A DNA stretch of 22,960 bases from CAYSND01 sp964642235 (GTDB taxonomy: Bacteria; Bacteroidota; Bacteroidia; Bacteroidales; UBA932): contig CAZXOP010000020.1 of the NCBI GenBank assembly GCA_964642235.1, positions 1-22,960 of the forward strand. The letters are read 5' to 3'. The position numbers and the translations under genes were made by a program. Shown one piece after another: positions 22,936 through 22,960 of the stretch (positions are counted from its first letter, which is position 1; each line of letters starts with the position of its first letter). Below the pieces are notes generated by a model. That model saw only the letters and a list, made by a program, of their open reading frames with translations, was not told the origin of the DNA and made no database searches.

Positions 22936-22960
22936 GTTTGTATTTTGTCCAGCATAAAAG

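Noticed and set aside
22780..22960. tRNA-Ser as an integration site of a mobile element
   Set aside because: The tRNA is intact with its own terminator, and no integrase or repeated tRNA 3' end is visible. The window ends too soon to test this further.

Overview
The window looks like chromosomal DNA from an anaerobic member of the Bacteroidales. Supporting signs are a Na+-translocating NADH:quinone reductase operon, a SusC/SusD pair under an ECF sigma factor and FecR-type anti-sigma factor, a fused FeoA-FeoB, a DUF4491 protein, an anaerobe-type hybrid cluster protein, and repeated matches to the Bacteroidetes promoter pattern (-33 TTTG, 19-21 bp, -7 TAnnTTTG). Base composition and codon use look even throughout, and there is no transposase, integrase, phage gene or CRISPR array, so this is not an obvious mobile region. 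Species cannot be named from the sequence alone.

Layout. (1) 1-4394, + strand: nqrBCDEF, entered just after the end of the presumed nqrA. The five subunits carry the expected flavin, Fe-S and nucleotide-binding residues. (2) 4385-4677: a non-coding gap with a long perfect inverted-repeat terminator overlapping the nqrF stop, a string of small perfect hairpins, a second terminator and a promoter. (3) 4678-12880: ECF sigma factor, FecR-like anti-sigma factor, SusC-type TonB-dependent transporter with an N-terminal STN signalling domain, SusD-type lipoprotein, and a secreted M28 zinc aminopeptidase. (4) 12937-15354: a secreted S9 peptidase of the glutamyl endopeptidase type, with its own promoter and a strong terminator. 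Regions 3 and 4 together read as a probable peptide-acquisition locus. (5) 15406-18335: a Crp/Fnr-family regulator diverging from hcp and a Nim-like flavoprotein gene. A perfect TGTAAC-N4-GTTACA palindrome lies between the divergent genes, placed where a Crp-type activator would sit. A 13/16 copy lies over the promoter of the next gene. (6) 18444-19724: an exported protein with a carboxypeptidase-like regulatory domain and an unrecognised C-terminal part. (7) 19745-22246, - strand: FeoAB, the ferrous iron transporter, with an unusual Cys- and His-rich linker. (8) 22404-22864: a DUF4491 membrane protein and tRNA-Ser(UGA) with a textbook promoter and terminator.

Taken together, the genes fit an anaerobe that uses Na+-coupled respiration, feeds on peptides, takes up Fe(II), and answers nitrosative stress with an HcpR-like regulon. 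The least explained items are the hairpin array, the possible extension of the HcpR-like regulon to the gene at 18444, and the metal-ligand-rich linker of FeoAB.
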